A DNA stretch of 64,000 nt from Haliotis asinina (Eukaryota; Mollusca; Gastropoda; Lepetellida; Haliotidae), in the NCBI RefSeq assembly GCF_037392515.1, contig NC_090285.1, positions 1,615,501 through 1,679,500 on the forward strand, read 5' to 3'. Every line of letters begins with the position of its first letter. Within the stretch, counting starts at the first letter, position 1. Below, one piece after another: positions 11,537-23,689 of this stretch. The position numbers were made by a program, and so were the translations under genes. The notes under the pieces were generated by a model. The model ran no database searches, was not told where the DNA came from, and saw nothing but the letters and a program-made list of their open reading frames with translations.

Positions 11537-14525
11537 CTGGAAAAGGACAACCACTTTAAATACATCTCCTAAGATGACATAACCCATGACATATGCAGGC
11601 ATTACATTATAACACACTGTTTCGTACACTTGTTGGTATGTAGTAGCATACACTTTATCTTACTTCACACATAAATGTCGTTTTCTCATTGGCAAAGCGC
11701 TCTTCTACTATTTTTAGTGTAACCCACTTACAAGCTAGGTACACTTCAATTTACTCCGCTGCCAAAGGCAACTCATTCGGAACTTCGTGGTAGTACTTCA
11801 TTATCTCGAATAACATTGAATCACGCATGATGCACGGAAATTGCCGATGTTTTATGAAAGCAAATCGATGAAAGGGAGATAACTCTAAATCTGTGTTTCT
11901 TGTGTCTGCAAAATCTATTGATGGCTACGGAAAAATCTGCCTCGCATTCCATTAAATACATTTTGACCCCGCGTCGACTTTACTTAGACAGTAACTTTGG
12001 GGAAAAAAACAGCATACCGTTTGGTATGTAGTAGCATTACATTACACCACAGTCACGTACATCGGTTGGTGTGTAGAAGCATTACATTATACCACAGTCA
12101 CGTACATGGGTTGGTATGTAGTAGCATTACATTATACCACAGTCACGTACACCGGTTGGTATGTAGTAGCATTACATTATACCACAGTCACGTACACCGG
12201 TTGGTATATAGCAGCATTACATTATACCACAGTCACGTACATCGGTTGGTGTGTAGTAGCATTACATTATACCACAGTCACGTACACCGGTTGGTATATA
12301 GCAACAATACATTATACCACAGTCACGTACACCGGTTGGTATGTAGTAGCATTACATTATGCTACAGTCACGTACACCGGTTAGTATGTAGTAGCATTAC
12401 ATTACACCACAGTCACATACATCGGTTGGTATGTAGTAACATTACATTACACCACAGTCACGTATATCGGTTGGTGTGTAGTAACATTACATTACACCAC
12501 AGTCACATACACTGGTTGGTATGTAGAAGCATTACATTATGCTACAGTCACGTACACCGGTTAGTATGTAATAGCATTACATTACACCACAGTCACATAC
12601 ATCGGTTGGTATGTAGTAGCATTACATTACACCACAGTCACGTACATCGGTTGGTGTGTAGTAGCATTACATTATACCACAGTCACATACACTGGTTGGT
12701 ATGTAGTAGCATTACATTATACCAAAGTCACGTACATCGGTTGGTATGTAGTAGCATTACATTACACCACAGTCACGTACATCGGTTGGTATGTAGTAGC
12801 ATTACATTATACCACAGTCACGTACACCGGTTGGTATGTAGTAGCATTACATTACACCACAGTCACGTACATCGGTTGGTATGTAGTAGCATTACATTAT
12901 GCTACAGTCACGTACACCGGTTGGTATGTAGTAGCATTACATTATACCACAGTCACGTACACCGGTTGGTATGTAGTAACACTACATTACACCACAGTCA
13001 CGTACATCGGTTGGTGTGTAGTAGCATTACATTACACCACAGTCACGTACATCGGTTGGAATGTAGTAGCATTACATTACACCACAGCCACGTACACCGG
13101 TTGGTATGTAGTGGCATTACATTATACCACAGTCACGTACACCGGTTGGTATATAGCAGCATTACATTATACCACAGTCACGTACATCGGTTTGTGTGTA
13201 GTAGCATTACATTATACCACAGTCACGTACACCGGTTGGTATATACCAACATTACATTATACCACAGTCACGTACACCGGTTGGTATGTAGTAGCATTAC
13301 ATTACACCACGGTCACATACACCGGTTGGTATATACCAACATTACATTATACCACAGTCACGTACATCGGTTGGTGTGTAGTAGCATTACATTACACCAC
13401 AGTCACGTACATCGGTTGGTGTGTAGTAGCATTACATTATACCACAGTCACGTACATCGGTTGGTATGTAGTAGCATTACATTACACCACAGTCACGTAC
13501 ACCGGTTGGTATGTAGTAGCATTACATTACACCACAGTCACGTACATCGGTTGGTGTGTAGTAGCATTACATTACACCTCAGTCACGTACATCGGTTGGT
13601 ATGTAGTAGCATTACATTACACCACAGTCACGTACACCGGTTGGTATGTAGTAGCATTACATTACACCACAGTCACGTACATCGGTTGGTGTGTAGTAGC
13701 ATTACATTACACCTCAGTCACCTACATCGGTTGGTATGTAGTAGCATTACATTACACCTCAGTCACGTACATCGGTTGGTATGTAGTAGCATTACATTAC
13801 ACCAAAGTCACGTACACTGGTTGGTATGTAGTAGCATTACATTACACCACAGTCACGTACATCGATTGGTATGTAGTAGCATTACATTATACCACAGTCA
13901 CGTACACCAGTTGGTATGTAGTAGCATTACATTACACCACAGTCACGTACATCGGTTGGTGTGTAGTAGCATTACATTACACCTGAGTCACGTACATCGG
14001 TTGGTATATAGCAACATTACATTATACCACAGTCACGTACACCGGTTGGTATGTAGTAGCATTACATTATACCACAGTCACGTACATCGGTTGGTATGTA
14101 GTAGCATTACATTTTACCACAGTCACGTACACCGGTTGGTATGTAGTAGCATTACATTATGCTACAGTAACGTACATCAGTTAGTATGTAGTAGCATTAC
14201 ATTACACCACAGTCACGTACATCGGTTGGTATATAGCAGCATTACATTACACCACAGTCACGTACATCGGTTGATATGTAGTAGCATTACATTATAGCAC
14301 AGTCACGTACACCGGTTGGTATGTAGTAGCATTACATTACACCACAGTCACGTACACCAGTTGGTATGTAGTAACATTACATTATACCACAGTCACGTAC
14401 ACCGGTTGGTATATAGCAGCATTACATTATACCACAGTCACGTACATCGGTTGGTGTGTAGTGGCATTACATTATACTACAGTCAGGAGGAAAGATGTAA
14501 TGTACGCCATTAACATATTATTCAC
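11537..14525 (-). other. Intron of the mucin-like gene
   Basis: A 2989-bp phase-1 GT-AG intron. The donor is CCAG then GTGAAT (exon ends at 14526) and the acceptor is CCTTTTCCAG (exon resumes at 11536). Joining them completes an Asp codon and keeps one frame. About 83 percent of the intron is the 45-bp minisatellite. Confidence 0.8.
12010..14490. repeat. 45-bp minisatellite inside the mucin-like intron (about 55 copies)
   Basis: Consensus built from GGTTGGTATGTAGTAGCATT, ACATTAYACCACAGTCACGT and ACAYC. Two plus-strand frames are free of stops because 45 is a multiple of three, giving a spurious 766-residue LVCSSITLHHSHVHR-repeat frame. Variant units (TATAGCAGC, TATACCAAC, GTGTGTAGTAGC) are interspersed and recur in blocks, showing multi-unit duplications. 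It has no relation to any known coding family and lies wholly in an intron. Confidence 0.9.
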
Positions 14526-15168
14526 CTGGTGATAACGTCTTTCTTATTCTAAACAAACCTGCTTTCAGTGTAGTCTGTTTGGTCGTGATCCTGTTTGGAT
14601 CAGTCAGTTCAGGTCGACACTCTTGGCTTGACGGTCGTTTCATGCTTCGATCATTCGATTTGGGACAGCGAATGTCATCTGCTGTCAAACCTCCGCCGAA
14701 TCCAAGTTGAACATTATCCAGTTCGACTCCATGTATGTCTGCGTCTTCCACTGTGAGAGTCAGCGTGTGTTGGCCGGAAGACAGACGTGTTGGCCCGCCT
14801 ACAGGGCCGGACTTGGAGAACACGTTCCAGTACATCCCAAACATGGACCCAGACTTGGACACCACGTCGCCGATCTTTTCGCCGTCAATGTCCACCAATA
14901 TCCGGTCTTTCCCGCCGTCGTTGGACATCGTGACGTCACTAACCAACACTTCTTGGATCTTCTTAAGACAAAAGTCAAAGGACAGAGAGTCGCTAAGGAA
15001 CAGCCACACCGTCTTGTGGTTGGACGCGCCGGATCTCGGGTACTCACGACAGCTTGGTAATCCGTTGGTTTTGATGAGCTCGTCCAACTGGATGGACACC
15101 AAGGACTGCCCAACTCTTGGTAAACATGTCATCAAAACACAGACAAACAACTGTTGCAGTGTGAGCAT
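14526..15168 (-). CDS. Mucin-like secreted protein, exon 1 (signal peptide and N-terminal domain)
   Basis: The ATG at 15168 opens a signal peptide (LQQLFVCVLMTCL core, likely cleaved after GQS, about residue 22). Residues 23-214 form a beta-rich segment with four cysteines. Its GQHTLTLTVEDADIHGVELD stretch is reminiscent of CBM6/35 or malectin-like beta-sandwich domains; that resemblance is an inference from pattern only. The exon ends at a GTGAAT donor in phase 1 and splices in frame to the repeat exon at 11536. The start is supported by a TATA box 36-42 bases upstream and a short leader. The domain may anchor the mucin to a carbohydrate or to another matrix component. Confidence 0.8.
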
Positions 15169-15203
15169 GGCGACGACCGAGTCAAGTCCGGCTAACTTGT
15201 GTC

Positions 15204-15210
15204 CTTATAA
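15204..15210 (-). promoter_or_regulatory. TATA box of the mucin-like gene
   Basis: TTATAAG on the minus strand (GGTTTATAAGGAC context) lies about 36-42 bases before the ATG at 15168. A start site 25-30 bases downstream gives a very short leader of roughly ten bases. Confidence 0.6.
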
Positions 15211-15574
15211 ACCTAGTTATTGCATCCGGCTCTTACATCGGGTCAATTCGCAGTCGCCGTGTTTTTGTTTATATGAAGGCAGCAAGATATTACGTAGATT
15301 GTCACAATGACCATATGTGAAAACATGAACAGGAGTGCTGACTGAACTGTTACATGTGTGAATATTTACATGGTAAACGGCTAACAGTGTCACTGTAACG
15401 ATGTGGTAGGAGATTTGCAAGTAGAAGGTGCGTTTGTCACGAACATTAACTCAAACTGACATTTGGAATACTTTATACGGAACTGTTCCGTTAAATGTAA
15501 GGACAGTGAACATACACTCCTTTCAAGCATGAGATTCCTCTCTTGCGTGAACTGGTGTTGAAGGGTATCACATA

Positions 15575-15675
15575 CAATGTGTGTGCTTGGTGTGTGTGTG
15601 TGTGTGCTTGGTGTGTGTGTGTGTGCTTGGTGTGTGTGTGTGCTTGGTGTGTGTGTGTGCTTGGTGTGTGTGCTT

Positions 15676-15720
<45 letters not shown>

Positions 15721-15722
15721 TG
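15575..15722. repeat. TG microsatellite with GCTTGG interruptions
   Basis: (TG)n tracts broken by regular GCTTGGTGTG insertions, then a pure run of about 20 TG. It explains the low-complexity Cys/Val or His/Thr frames on either strand. Confidence 0.9.
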
Positions 15723-16439
15723 GGATTGCGGGAGTGGGATAGTGGGGTATGTTAGGAACATCCTACCCATCCATCTACTCTTCATCGCCGTGCGGGTACT
15801 GGGCGTTCGTTGGTATCCTGTTTTACTGACAGGTGTGATGTAGGCAACTCCTGGTCATCTATATATATGTTTGCAACAGCCATGCTGTAATATACACAAC
15901 ATGAAGCCAGTACTCTACCACACGTGGATGCATGGTAATGCTAGGATACTGCACAGGGCATACAAGGAGCTACCTGACCTAGTAGATGGCTATCTGTCCT
16001 CTGATGGTGTACGGTTGCCTGCTTTAAGTGGTCTCTGACGTAGGAGCGAGCACCGCATACGGAAGTCAGTGACGTCGATGAGGCTGCCCAATGTTCTCGT
16101 TGCTGCACCACGTGTGGCATGCACTCACCAGCCAGGGCACGTCAAACTGATGTCAGGTCGACACATGTCGGTGGTCAACGTGCCCCATGTTTTCCACATA
16201 TGGCACTACGCCATGGAACCCATGTTGAGGCCGAAAGTGAACCGGAAATCATCCCGCACAGGAACTTGGTATGAAAACAATGCATACACAAAACGATGGT
16301 ATTTGATTAACAAACGTTATCTTAAATGAATAAGATTACAAATGATTACAAGGTCTCCACAAAGGTATTACAGTGTCAATACAGATAAAGATGATGTACA
16401 AATGCGAGAACAGTGATTGTGGCAATAATGACAAAACGA

Positions 16440-16690
16440 CATCTGAGCAGTCTGATAGTCTGTGTAAACCAACACCAGAGTAGTCTGATAGTCTGTGTAA
16501 ACCAACATTCTGATAGTCTGTGCAAACCAACATTGGAATAGTTGGATAGTCTGTGTAAACCAACATTGGAATAGTTGTATAGTCTGTATAAACTAACATC
16601 GAAATCACTGGATAGTCTGTGTAAGCCAGCATCGGAATAGTTGGATAGTCGGTGTAAACCAGCATTAGAAAAGCTGGATAGTCTGACAAT
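16440..16690. repeat. About 38-bp minisatellite
   Basis: Around seven diverged copies of GTCTGTGTAAACCAACATTG followed by GAATAGTTGGATA. Copies differ by small deletions, one being shortened to about 24 bp. Confidence 0.8.
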
Positions 16691-17151
16691 GCATAATAAT
16701 TCACCCATAATATTTGCAATAGTTATACGTTCAATGTTGTTTGCCTTCTGTTTAAAGCTATGAAACGTATGTGTATCGTCATGAGGAGCTTAACCTTATG
16801 GACACACAAGAAGAAAATGATAAAACGTCTTATTCACAATAATTCTAAAAGGTCACATGCAACCAAAATATCGAACATGATTAAAACACAATTATCACTT
16901 AATCATTACATATAGTATGCATTGCTGCTTGTAAGAAAAATAAATAAACACTTGGGCTTACTTCTCTCGAAACGATATCGATGCCCTCGGGAGACCGAAC
17001 CCAGTCATAGCGAGTGGGGGTGCACTCAAGTGTAACGACGGCTTCCGATTGGCCGGTTCATTTGCTGATACGCTGAGGGTTCATTGTGTGTACAGAAAGA
17101 TGATCTGTCTGATGGGCATTTTAGAAGTATGACGAGTCACAAGAAAGTAAG

Positions 17152-17266
17152 ATTCTTTATGGATAACAACTGTTTATTGTACTTGATGCGTCGTTTCAGT
17201 ATGGATTCATTTACCGTTGTCAAACAAAATCATATACACTAGAAGAAGTTGTTATCCATAAAGAAT
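17152..17266. repeat. Perfect 20-bp inverted repeat with 75-bp loop
   Basis: ATTCTTTATGGATAACAACT at 17152-17171 is exactly the reverse complement of 17247-17266. It looks like the tips of a short inverted-repeat element, or like one terminus with a hairpin. No target duplication is clear. Confidence 0.75.
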
Positions 17267-18240
17267 GTTCATAGAGATGTTGGGTTTTGTAAATACATGT
17301 TCTCTGAATTTGCGTTCGATCCAATGAACTACCACTGCGGTGAACTACTGCGTGGCTGGAAACTCATTCGTCCAAGTACAAAGCATGACTTGAAACTGAC
17401 AAGAGTTTGCACCAGTTTCCGTCTGATCCAGTCATCCGACAAAAATGTATGTAGTTTGTTTGCAACCCACAGACAAAAACACATGTCATGCGTACAAGTA
17501 TAACCCCTGCCTAATTACATAATGTAGCAGAGACAGGAGTCGGGTGCACGAGTCATAAATAAATTCATTTTGTTTATGGCGTATAGCCTGATAGCCTGAA
17601 GTTCCAATTGCATGTGGTCAATAATTAATATTGCAGCTGTGTATTGCATATTGCCTTTAGCAGACAGGCAGACATATAGGTGTCAATAAACCAGATATTG
17701 AACTTTCTCTGTGACAAAGGCTACTTACCACAATCAATGTTTTTTTATGTAACGAGTAGATTATTTACTTGTTTGTGTCCACAACCAAGATTAGACAACG
17801 GGTCATGACCTCATACTCCGGGAATGCATACTGTTTCAAGCTCTGCAAACCTATTCACTGCGCATGCGTTATGGGTGCAGCGCAGCACAGCAGTTGAAAC
17901 CACGTTTTTCCCCGGCGCTGGGGCAAATTTAGTGAATCGTTTTTTCATCGCGTTTTTTTCAAGTTTACAGGCTGAATTGGCATTTTTGATGATTTGTTTT
18001 CGACCACCGAAAGGTATCAGAATCTGCAAAGTTGTGTTTTACGTTGCATGTGACCTTTAAACAAAAATCAAAATTCGGCAATCTGCCTTCATTCACTTTT
18101 ACCCTTAGCAGGGAACCTATATAGAGTATATATATGTAGAGTATCCCTGCCCTTAGTAAACCAGATCTCAATCTTGTCAGGGATACTCTACAACAGGGAT
18201 AGGTCACTCGCTTGCCTTCTTTACCATTTGTACTGATTAA

Positions 18241-20197
18241 AGGGGCACTGATGCGGAGCAATTTCCGTGGACTGGTGTAAACTTTTGTTATTGTTTTTCT
18301 CTCGTGAGTACCCGGATGATATCCCAGAATTCGTGACTGGTTCGTGACCTCTGCTGCGCAGTCCGTAAGCGCAATTGATAGTTTAATTATAGACAGATCA
18401 ACTGAGGTGAAGTCATTTTTACTTCTTTCCAAATGTATTATGAAAACAAATGAAACACTTTGAAGGTTAATCATCTGCCCGTGGCAGAAATGGTAAAAAA
18501 CTATTAGGACGGAAAACGTCTCTATATTTTGTCTCATAACCTTAGTTAGTTTATTGTCATACTTGTATGATTCTGAAAATTAATAAAAGAACGCACGATC
18601 TGCTTATACTCATAGTAAATTTCTAACATAACAGCAACATTTATACATTGTATAGAATGCCAATGTGGATCTTATTTCACACACATACGCGATCTAGTGT
18701 GTGTTTTCTGTCATACAGATTCTGCTGAATGCTACAACAAATGAATTAAAACAAAATGCAAAAAATGAATGTAAAACAGACTAATTTTATAGCAACAATG
18801 TCAGGCTACTACCTTGTTCAGGAATGTATCCATCAATATCCACGTAAAAGAAATCGTATTCCATTCAGCTGCAGCTGGTAAATAATCCTGCTCTGTGTCG
18901 CGTGTCTTACAACTGTCTCATTTGCGAAAAAGTAACACATCGTTTCACGTCTTTCGTTGGTGAAAACCAGATAAACCTCTGATTGGTCTCCCAAGATAGC
19001 ACACCTGGCAACTAATTGTATGATGTCCACTATTCTAAGTAATTTCGTTAAATAATAATGAGCAATCAATCAATCAACGCAAGGGTGGTTAATTCTTTGA
19101 AGGGAGGATGTTGTTTTTGCACTTACACTTTACGACAAGGTGTAGTCATCTACACACACTGCCTTTTGACAAATCCGCTAGAAGATAAAAGTAATTAATC
19201 AATCAGTGAGTTATCGGTTAATCCTTTGATCGATGTTTGTTTTTGTAACTTAGTTGATAAACCCTCTTGCATCACTTACATGCACATATTACATAACATA
19301 CAATACATTTGCCATTACAGACCTTAATTTATAATGTTGAGTATTTACTCCAGACATGAGAAATGCCAAATGGGAACCTTTGTTGAGTAACCGAAGTTGT
19401 GTTACTACTAATTATACCTGTTATAAATTCATTAATTGACCATCCAGAGAATGATGACAAATAACACGTGTAGGTTTACACCATCAAACGCGAGTTACAG
19501 CAAGGAAGATGTAATCTCTGTGTCGCATGCAGCCTGAAAACACTATTGGGCGAAACTGTTTTGAGGATACCAACGGAATTTCGTTACATAAGGAATACAC
19601 ACGGGCATTTGCTGTGTACTTGGGTAAATAGGTGAAATAAGGGTTTTTTACGTAAGAAAATTTTCAGATTTCTCTACCAAAGGCATATCAACTGTGTGTT
19701 TTTATTATCATAAATAATAAACCATTGTAGCTACCATAGCTACCAAAATTTTCGTATGATATTTGCTATCACAGCTGAACCAACACTCAGAATTACCTAA
19801 ATATAAAGCCTTGCAATCTTCCGTACTGAAACAAATGGCTTGCTACGTGCCTGTAGACATCATATTTTCATGTAACATGATTAAATATCAGGTTAAAAAC
19901 ACTGAAATAGGATCAAATTGGATCAGTAACTATACCATCCAAGCATCCGAAAAGAACTACACTGCTGGGATATTTGGTTACGATCAGACAAGGAATACCA
20001 TGGATATTTTTAAACAAGTGGCATATGATGGGCATCCGGCCTCCCGACTGTTTAGGTGAAGAAATTCTGCTAATATGGACAGGAGCCCAGTTCCTTTGTC
20101 CGTCATGGTCGAAGGAGCGGGCGCTGACCAATTTGCGGTTTGATTTCGTAAATAGACCGTTGGCGAGAAACATTATTCGCTCCGCATCAGTGCCCCT
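18241..20197. mobile_element. TTAA-flanked 2-kb non-autonomous DNA transposon
   Basis: AGGGGCACTGATGCGGAGC begins at 18241 and its reverse complement ends at 20197. Both ends are immediately flanked by TTAA (18237-18240 and 20198-20201), the target-site duplication of piggyBac-type elements. The interior (1957 bp in all) is AT-rich, and I see no recognisable transposase. This fits a deletion derivative mobilised by another copy. The family assignment rests only on the TTAA and needs a search with the ends. Confidence 0.75.
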
Positions 20198-20203
20198 TTA
20201 ACG

Positions 20204-22360
20204 TGTGCCTTGTCATGCTCCAACGCACACAGTGACTTGGCTCGTTCCCAGCGCAACTTCAGTTGCGTTTAACAGAACTTCAGCCAGTTTATTGTATCAG
20301 TCGGAATTTTACAATGAATGAATGAATGAATTATGGTAAGAATTAAGAGCAAGAACTATGCGAATATTTTCCACACACCTCAAATACACCTAACATTCTT
20401 TCTTAGATTATGAATCTATCACTATTACTTGCAAACACATTTTACCTGATAGTATATTCCCCTCATATGAATTACAGGTGTATGTGAAAGATGTTTTTGA
20501 AAAAATAACTAGAAACACTCAAACAATGGCTTGTAGCATTTCAATGGCAGATCGGCGAAATGTCATATTTTTCACACACTTCAATTACACCCTAACAATT
20601 TTTAAGTCATAAAACTGTCACTATTACTTGGAAATACGTCTCAGCTAAAGGTATGTTTTCCTTCTAAAATTTAAAAGTGTGAAAGAATTTTTATCGGCAC
20701 AATTTAGTCTATCTTCGCGGTAAATCGAGAATAGAAGCCAGTGAACTATAACATTCCGACTTGAAACTTAACTCTAATACGGTCACTACCAATTATTTGA
20801 CTTAAACTGAAGTGACAAAATAGTTAACCTATCTTCTACATTTAGGATTTCAGTTGTTACAACACTCAGGGAATTTAATCAGCTTTTGAAAATAAACCGG
20901 GCTCAATCTTAAATACTACGATGCCACCATATTGGCTACACTGGTTACGTAAGGACCCGAGACATAAGTTCGGCGGCTTTTCGAGGAGTTTCTTCTCCCC
21001 CTCTATATAGGCTCCCTGATCCGAAGTAATCCCCTCCTACATCTCAGCAGCCATCACTCACATACCTAGTGTACAGTACTAGTGAATTTTAGCCAAAGAT
21101 TCAGCACACAACTATCAATTAGAAACATAATGGAATTATCTCACAACCTACAGCATCCTGTCGACAACACCGGAAGCAAACAAAGGGGAGGTAACCGAGT
21201 AGGGTTGCATTTTTTTACTGGTATAGCGGTACGTCGCAATACACTTTTCAAACGATACATATTGCAATGTTACTTCTGGTATATTGGACAAGTAACATAT
21301 AATGCCTTTTTGTTATTATCTTTATGTTGTGAAATAATTATCCATTCACAACATATATTTCCTTTGTTGCTCAAAAACAGAACGGCATACTATAATACTA
21401 TGATTTGTATGAAAAGAGAAGATACAATCCCTGACCATGCAACTTAATTTTGAGATTGCTGTTATCAGAACCATAAATATATGTTTAGGGACAAACGTAG
21501 AAAATAGAGTCGACAAGGGGAAAGTAAACAGGTGTAGGTCGGAGATGAAGGGACACATAGATACAACTGTATCTTTATTACTGATGTGACAAGTTACGTC
21601 AGGTGATCCTGGAAAGTCCCGTGTAAATATAGACTTCTCCCATCTACCTTCACTCCATGCTTGAGCGCATAATATAAGTCATTGACACTGCGATATAGTG
21701 CAGGCTAAAAATAGAAGTGACAGTCCTTCATACCCGTGTGTAATCTCATCTTCCTGTGTTGAAGTATGTACCGACGTGTAACTATAGTCCTAGATAGAAC
21801 AACCTGCAATCTGTTGCCACTAGTTAGGCAGACGGGTTCAGTAGGCCAGAGCTACGTATTGTCAAATACACCGCATTTCAATTTATTTGTGATTCAGCTA
21901 CCCGTATTGCGATACGTATTGCGATGTATTGGGGGACTTCCACAGTACATGACACTAATCGTACATGTCGATCCTATTTTCTATATTATCAGTCCCTAAC
22001 CATGCATGTCATGGTTCTGACGACAGCAATCTCAAAATTAAGTTACATAGTCATGGATCCTATGTTGTTTTCTATACACATTATTACACTACAGTGTACC
22101 CTTTTGTAACCGAATAACGAAGGAAAATGTTCGGTGTGAATGAAAGTGTGTAGAGTTTATTTAAAAGATGCACATACTTCGTATATGTAGCCAGTATATT
22201 TGTTCTCAGTAAGAAATAAAGCAATATTTATCGTTTGAATAGCACATTGTAATATACTGGTAATATCAGGCAGTTCTCCAACAGACGGGCGACATGTGAC
22301 CGATATATGTACCACAAGGGAGTATATGTATATACAGAGTTATAGCATACCAGGGCCCAG
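20204..22360. other. Intergenic, no gene seen
   Basis: AT-rich DNA with only short frames. A TATATAG at 21004-21010 sits in a GC-richer context with a pyrimidine-rich stretch just upstream and could mark a promoter, but no following exon is recognisable. Confidence 0.4.
21004..21010 (+). promoter_or_regulatory. Orphan TATA-like box
   Basis: CTCTATATAGGCTCC resembles the TATA context before the plus-strand EF-hand gene (CGCTATATAGGCGCC at 60979). No coding exon can be supported downstream, so this may be a chance match or the promoter of a lost or non-coding gene. Confidence 0.25.
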
Positions 22361-22466
22361 TTCACAAAGCTCTTGTAAGCCTAAGATGTCTCGCAGCATT
22401 CGCACCTCCTATATTGTAACATAGGAGGTTTAGTTACGAGATCTTAGGCTTACGAGAGCGTTGTGA
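22361..22466. mobile_element. Palindromic MITE-like hairpin
   Basis: Arms of about 45 bp pair: CTTGTAAGCCTAAGAT on the left against ATCTTAGGCTTACGAG on the right. A nested inner hairpin of CCTCCTAT and ATAGGAGG surrounds a short loop. This gives a nearly continuous foldback, typical of small inverted-repeat elements. Confidence 0.7.
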
Positions 22467-22767
22467 GGCTGCGTCCTGCTCGATAAGTGTTGGCGATGTT
22501 ATGCTCACTGGGCATCAGAGCTAGTTTCTCCGACTACGTGAATGATGAGAGATGGAGGAGAAAGTAAATAAACGCTGTTATCACCATGCGCAAGTGGGGG
22601 CACTGTGTATCAGTTTCATCTATGGAGGGAAAGTCGAACAAGGGAATAAATAGTGAATTAATGTGAAACTCTTTCCACACTCCACTGTCCACCTCCCGGC
22701 GTGACGTCACGCACGCAATACATTACACACTCCATGTCTCAACTATGAAGTCAATACGTGTCTCGTT

Positions 22768-22915
22768 TGAGTGAGTGAGTGAGTTTAGGTTTATGACGTT
22801 TTTATCCAGTAATATGAATATAAAGAAATGTTCTTTATACATTGTACCCATGTGGGGAATCAAAACCGGGTGTTTGGTGTGACGAGCGACCGCTTTAACC
22901 ACTAGGCTACCATTT
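22768..22915 (-). mobile_element. tRNA-derived SINE (inverted, diverged)
   Basis: Begins with GTGAGTGAGTGAGTTTAG, the reverse complement of the SINE tail, and ends with GCTTTAACCACTAGGCTACC, the reverse complement of the A-box head. The middle contains TACATTGTACCCATGTGGGG. Same family as 1978-2152. Confidence 0.8.
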
Positions 22916-23564
22916 AGTGGTGGTTAAGAACACCGAATTTAAGTTGGTATATTTGAAACATAACATTCTGGCGGCTGTCAGATCTAGCTAACCCAGGATG
23001 TATTCAGACAACACAGAGTTCACATGTTCAGCGGTGCATGTAGGTCTGTATGAGTTAAATACAGACATGTGAAGTCCCAACAATATCAGTTCTGAGGTTT
23101 GTCCAACCAGAATCTGTATACAGTTTTGACTGTTTCAGATTGGCCGTCAGAACACGATATATTGGAACCTGACGTGTCATCTATTGTTCGTTGTGCACAA
23201 TCTTCTTTATTCATATATCTGTATCGTTCTGTCGAAAGCAAAGGAATTCAATTACTTGCCTCTTCTTAGACTTGGGAGAAGGCTTGGGTCATTAATTTAG
23301 GGGGTGTCATCACTTTTGCACACACGTGCTAGGGTGTCATCTATTTTGCACATAAAAATATCAAAACGTTACACTTAATTACGGAGGAGGTTGGGCTGGG
23401 GAATGGCGGGGGTTGTTTTGTATGTGAGGGAGGGAGTCATTCACATCATAAATTCTTCTCCATGACATTCACGATCACCCCTTTCCTTGTGAATTATGAA
23501 AGGTCTCTCGTGTATGAAAGTTCAGTTGTAATCAAGTCATTTGGACTGAACTGTTCATTTGGAT

Positions 23565-23660
23565 GTTACACTTTCTCAGTAGAGAAGATATTCTTGTGCC
23601 TTGTTGCGTTGAGTCCTGTCCTGGCTTAGAACCCATGCCGTCAGAGTCGGGCACCTGATG
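23565..23660 (-). mobile_element. Partial tRNA-cored inverted-repeat element
   Basis: Carries the arm motif ACACTTTCTCAGTAGAG and a core resembling an inverted tRNA-like sequence (AACCCATGCCGTCAGAGTCG). It matches the copies at 40008-40155 and 46754-46947. The opposite arm was not found. Confidence 0.5.
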
Positions 23661-23689
23661 GCCAGTTCACAAAGTAAAGCGTGACAGGA

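Larger units (their letters stand above)
15850..18236. other. Gene-poor interval with a minisatellite and an inverted repeat
   Basis: No gene that I can support. Two short frames (around 15901-16038 and 16069-16329) have no recognised motif. Apart from the repeat at 16440-16690 and the inverted repeat at 17152-17266, the sequence is plain AT-rich intergenic DNA. Confidence 0.5.

Noticed and set aside
11997-14513. 766-residue Cys/His-rich repeat protein on the plus strand
   Set aside because: Pure product of a 45-bp minisatellite inside an intron; a second frame is equally open and no unique sequence is attached.
14735-15310. 191-residue plus-strand frame
   Set aside because: Antisense shadow of the mucin-like exon 1, which has a signal peptide, TATA box and in-frame splice.
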